64,000 bases of DNA from Lacrimispora sphenoides (GTDB lineage: Bacteria; Bacillota; Clostridia; Lachnospirales; Lachnospiraceae), in the NCBI RefSeq assembly GCF_900105215.1, contig NZ_FOIP01000001.1, forward strand, positions 248,001 to 312,000, written 5' to 3'. Under the pieces are notes generated by a model, which did no database searches, was not told the origin of the DNA, and worked only from the letters and a program-made list of their open reading frames with translations. Shown here piece by piece: positions 61,269-64,000 of the stretch. Numbering within the stretch: position 1 is the first letter of the stretch; every line of letters begins with the position of its first letter. The position numbers and the translations under genes were made by a program.

Positions 61269-62275
61269 CCTCCTCCTGTCTTTCTCAGCAATAGAATAAA
61301 TACCGGGGCTCCGATCACTGCCGTCAGAATCGACAGGGGAATTTCAGCCGTCGTTGCAGCCCTGGCAGTCGTATCCATAACCAGCATAAATACTGCGCCC
61401 AGACTGATGCTGGCTGGAATGACCCGTTCGTTATTGCTTCCAAATAACATCCGGACCCCATGGGGAATTAAAAGCCCCACCCACTCGATCCGTCCGCACA
61501 TGGAGGCGCAGGAGGCCGTAATCAATGCTGCTGCCAGAATAATGATAATGCGAAGCTTTCTTAAGTCAATTCCCATGGACCTTGCTTCATCCTCAGACAT
61601 TGACAGGATATTCAACCGCCAGCGAAGCAGATAAATTGTCAGAATCCCCCCGCAGATCAAGGGACCTCCGATAGCCAGACTCTTGTAGGTAATTCCGGCC
61701 ATACTTCCTAACAGCCAGTAGGTGATGGTTGGCAGCTGAGATTCCGGATCAGCCACATATTTAACCAGGGATACCAGGGAAGTAAAAAGAGAGGAAACCG
61801 CGATTCCTGCCAGAATGATCATAAACGTGGAAGACTGACCTTTAACCTTGCTGATGGAATAAGTAAGCATAATCGCAATCAGGCCAAATACCAGGGCCAC
61901 CAGCTGAACCCATAAAAGACTGTCAGAAAATAAAAGGGCCAGTGCCGCACCAAAACATGCTCCCTGTGCCACCCCCAGAGTATCCGGAGTCGCCAGCGCA
62001 TTGGAAAATAAGGGCTGAAAAGCCGCTCCCGAGACAGCCAGCCCTGCTCCGCAAAGAACTGCCAGTATGATTCTTGGCAGCCGGATATTGAATACGACAC
62101 TGTATGCCTGGGGTTCGATGGCATCTTTTCCGGAAACCGCATAGGTATATAACAGTTTACAGATGTCAGCCAGATTAAAAGAATAGCGTCCGATGCCCAG
62201 ACAGATCAGGGCCGTTAATACCGGAGCCAGGATCAGTAAGATCCTGGTTCCGGTTCCGTATCGTTTCATCAACAT
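61259..62275 (-). CDS. FecCD/BtuC-family ABC transporter permease
   Basis: Membrane permease of 338 residues with about ten predicted helices. Family motifs: FNIRLPRIILAVLCGAGLAVSGAAFQPLFSNALATPDTLG in several parts (residues about 60-105), and GLLIPHGVRMLFGSNNERVIPAS near 275. These proteins import iron-siderophores, haem or corrinoids. Start lies 2 bp after the binding-protein stop. Confidence 0.93.
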   Translation of the reverse strand: MLMKRYGTGTRILLILAPVLTALICLGIGRYSFNLADICKLLYTYAVSGKDAIEPQAYSVVFNIRLPRIILAVLCGAGLAVSGAAFQPLFSNALATPDTLGVAQGACFGAALALLFSDSLLWVQLVALVFGLIAIMLTYSISKVKGQSSTFMIILAGIAVSSLFTSLVSLVKYVADPESQLPTITYWLLGSMAGITYKSLAIGGPLICGGILTIYLLRWRLNILSMSEDEARSMGIDLRKLRIIIILAAALITASCASMCGRIEWVGLLIPHGVRMLFGSNNERVIPASISLGAVFMLVMDTTARAATTAEIPLSILTAVIGAPVFILLLRKTGGGWL

Positions 62276-62277
62276 GT

Positions 62278-63468
62278 TTATACTCCGTCTGCTGCTTCAC
62301 GGGGAGGATTAAACATGCCTTCCATCTCTTCATCCGTAAGCTCTACATGATAATATTTCAGATAAAAGTCTTTAATTGTCTGGTTCAAATCAAGATCAGC
62401 AAAAACTTCCGGGTGATTTTTCTGGGCCATCCAATAAAGGCAAAGAGAAGAATCGGAAGACGGCGGGAACCAGCGGTACATCCCCAGAGGGAATTTATAA
62501 ACTTTATGTTCCCGTACGGCCTTAACCGGACTCCAGTCAAATCCTTCAATACTGCTGTCATAAAAATCCTGAGGCAGGTATGGACTGAAGTTTGTTACAT
62601 AGATAATATCCGGATCCCACTCATAGATCTGTTCCATGGTCAGATCCACACCTGATCCGGGAATATCTTTTGATACGCTGATGGCTCCGGTTGCATCGCA
62701 CCAGTACTGACCGAAGAACTGGTTGCCGGAGGTCTGGAATACCCCGTCTTTATAATGATAAATAATCATTACTTTCGGTTTATCTTCCTCTTTTACATCC
62801 TTTAAACGTTTTTCAATATCAGCGGCCACTTCACGTCCGTAATCAGTAATACCGGCTACCTTATCCGGCTCATCAAATATTTCTCCCAACAGTTCGACCC
62901 ATTGATTCACTGTTTCCACCGTATCAAACCCGGCAATGGAAGTGCTGAAGCCAACCACCGGTATACCTGTCTTTAACAGCACTTCCCTTTCTTTTGCATT
63001 GTTGGCGTTGCAAAAGATCACATCAGGCTTCAATTTAATGAGTTCTTCCACATTAACCTCACCGCCCTGTATAAAGGAAGTATCCACATCCTTTAATTCA
63101 GGAGCCACTTTCATCAACAAAGAATGTTCTGCCGCACTTTTAGAAGCTGGATGCATGCCCACCAGTTTTGCGCCTGAACCCTGATACAATACATAAACCG
63201 ACGGCAGCGGCCATAAGGACGCAATCGCCACACGCTCAATATTAACCGGAATGACCACCTCATTACCGCCCTGGTCAATGATCGTCTTGGTCTCGCCGGC
63301 TGCCGGTGCGGGTTCTTCCTCTTTCCCGGCCTCGGGTTTGTCTTCCGCTGATGCCGCTTCTCCGGCTGCTGAGGCCGGAGTCTCCGTGGAAGCTGACTTA
63401 GCCGTACAGCCGGATAATACAGCCAGGCACAGAGCCATGCTCAATACACGCGTTACTGTTTTTTTCAT
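62278..63468 (-). CDS. Metal-chelate ABC transporter solute-binding lipoprotein
   Basis: Extracellular lipoprotein of 396 residues with lipobox LSGC and an Ala/Glu/Pro-rich linker (to about 58). The class III (FepB/BtuF) fold is clear: TIIDQGGNEVVIP, VNVEELIKLKPDVIFCN, and the helical backbone; a C-terminal extension (about 365-396) resembles that of binding proteins annotated for iron or corrinoid uptake. Ligand unknown. It follows the nitrogenase-like gene by 24 bp, so they share a transcript. Confidence 0.92.
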   Translation of the reverse strand: MKKTVTRVLSMALCLAVLSGCTAKSASTETPASAAGEAASAEDKPEAGKEEEPAPAAGETKTIIDQGGNEVVIPVNIERVAIASLWPLPSVYVLYQGSGAKLVGMHPASKSAAEHSLLMKVAPELKDVDTSFIQGGEVNVEELIKLKPDVIFCNANNAKEREVLLKTGIPVVGFSTSIAGFDTVETVNQWVELLGEIFDEPDKVAGITDYGREVAADIEKRLKDVKEEDKPKVMIIYHYKDGVFQTSGNQFFGQYWCDATGAISVSKDIPGSGVDLTMEQIYEWDPDIIYVTNFSPYLPQDFYDSSIEGFDWSPVKAVREHKVYKFPLGMYRWFPPSSDSSLCLYWMAQKNHPEVFADLDLNQTIKDFYLKYYHVELTDEEMEGMFNPPREAADGV

Positions 63469-63492
63469 CTTTTCATTTCTCCCTTCTTCGTA

Positions 63493-64000
63493 TCATTGAA
63501 AGCTAAATAAGCTTCCACTCAATCGTTTTCCCATGAGCTGAGGTGCATGGTCCCAGCATACTTTGCTGGAAACCGCTACATGAGGCAGCTCAATGAATCG
63601 CACACTTTCTTTTTCCCGGATCAGCTGCCGGATCAGCGGATCAGCTATAATGGTATGATATCTTCCACTGTTCACCAGTTTTCTGATATCACTCTCACTA
63701 TTTAAGGAAAGGCTGGCCTGCCGGTACACTCCTTGTGTTCCTCCGAATAAAACCGCCGGCTGAATATCCCTTATTCCCATCTCTTCCTGAAGATGAAACG
63801 CCATCGACCGGATCAGAACCTCTTCACCGATCATCAGAATCTGACTCGTTTCATTTGCTGCCGTTTCCAATACCCTCTCCTGCTTATCTTTCATTGTTTC
63901 TTTCAGCATTACCGCCAAACGGTCCGCCGCCGGCTCCCCGGCCGGAACCCCTGTCACGTAAGGAATTTGATATCGTTTTTTCATGTATTCTGCCAGGCCA
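63493..64000 (-). CDS. C-terminal part of a nitrogenase component 1-like oxidoreductase (runs off the window)
   Basis: The frame stays open to the window edge, so only about the last 169 residues are seen. They resemble the last domain of NifD/NifK/BchN-type proteins: GLAEYMKKRYQIPYVTGVPAG matches the usual A-x-x-L-x-x-x-F/Y-G/x-I-P segment, followed by ILMIGEEVLIRSMAFHLQEEMG (helix after a Rossmann-type strand) and YHTIIADPLIRQLI with PHVAVSSK near the end. Cofactor-ligating cysteines would lie upstream, outside the window. Membership in the nitrogenase superfamily is my reading of these motifs; the reaction is unknown. It is co-transcribed with a metal-chelate importer. Confidence 0.6.
   Translation of the reverse strand, partial: GLAEYMKKRYQIPYVTGVPAGEPAADRLAVMLKETMKDKQERVLETAANETSQILMIGEEVLIRSMAFHLQEEMGIRDIQPAVLFGGTQGVYRQASLSLNSESDIRKLVNSGRYHTIIADPLIRQLIREKESVRFIELPHVAVSSKVCWDHAPQLMGKRLSGSLFSFQ

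Noticed and set aside
1..64000. CRISPR arrays, tRNA or rRNA genes, prophage and intact insertion sequences
   Set aside because: No regularly spaced direct repeats, no cloverleaf-like sequence with a TTC-containing arm and CCA end, and no transposase, integrase or phage structural gene were found on either strand.

Overview
The window looks like chromosomal DNA from an anaerobic, saccharolytic, low-to-mid GC Firmicute, most likely a Lachnospiraceae member of the Lacrimispora/Lachnoclostridium type (inference from gene content and codon style, not from a marker gene). Support comes from a fused SecDF, FprA-type flavodiiron protein, split transketolase, YesM/YesN two-component systems beside CUT1 sugar importers, an LPXTG surface protein, strong AGGAGG ribosome sites and several TTG starts. 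I see no rRNA, tRNA, CRISPR array, prophage or intact insertion sequence.

Layout. (1) 0-17 kb, alpha-glucoside use: an Fe-S aldo/keto reductase, a PTS IICB permease with its GH4 6-phospho-alpha-glucosidase, a GH13 glucosidase with a DUF1349 protein and an AraC regulator, then on the other strand a YesM/YesN sensor pair, a complete CUT1 importer without ATPase and a second GH13 enzyme, closed by a convergent RpiR regulator. (2) 17-20 kb: aspartate kinase with a consensus promoter and two 10-bp direct repeats; a DUF523 (TudS-like) plus HD-domain operon whose promoter runs straight into an intrinsic terminator. (3) 20-25 kb: a molybdenum aldehyde oxidoreductase, an XdhC-type maturation factor with reversed domain order, and FprA. 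(4) 25-31.6 kb: a beta-galactoside operon (AraC, CUT1 importer, GH42). (5) 31.7-36.7 kb: ferritin, SecDF, a MarR-like protein with an N-terminal cysteine cluster, and a GyrI-like protein. (6) 36.8-48.6 kb: a ribose-type ABC importer followed by split transketolase, RpiB-like isomerase, VOC protein and transaldolase, with an LPXTG beta-helix surface protein and a FadR-type GntR regulator upstream. (7) 48.8-60.3 kb: a mannoside locus (GH38, CUT1 importer) next to a second YesM/YesN pair that is co-transcribed with a membrane-anchored solute-binding protein. (8) 60.4-64 kb: a FecCD/BtuCD-type metal-chelate importer downstream of a protein that runs off the window and looks like a nitrogenase component 1 relative.

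How it works together. The window is a chain of sugar-acquisition modules, each with its own regulator, feeding glycolysis and the non-oxidative pentose phosphate pathway. The clearest regulatory result is a near-identical 15-bp motif at the gntR promoter and in the leader of the pentose-type ABC/transketolase operon, about 4.7 kb away, which ties this regulator to that operon. The strongest candidates for undescribed biology are the nitrogenase-like gene with its importer at the right edge, the three-gene sensor (kinase, regulator, anchored binding protein), the promoter-terminator leader of the TudS-like operon, and a 300-bp hairpin-rich intergenic region at 55.3-55.6 kb.
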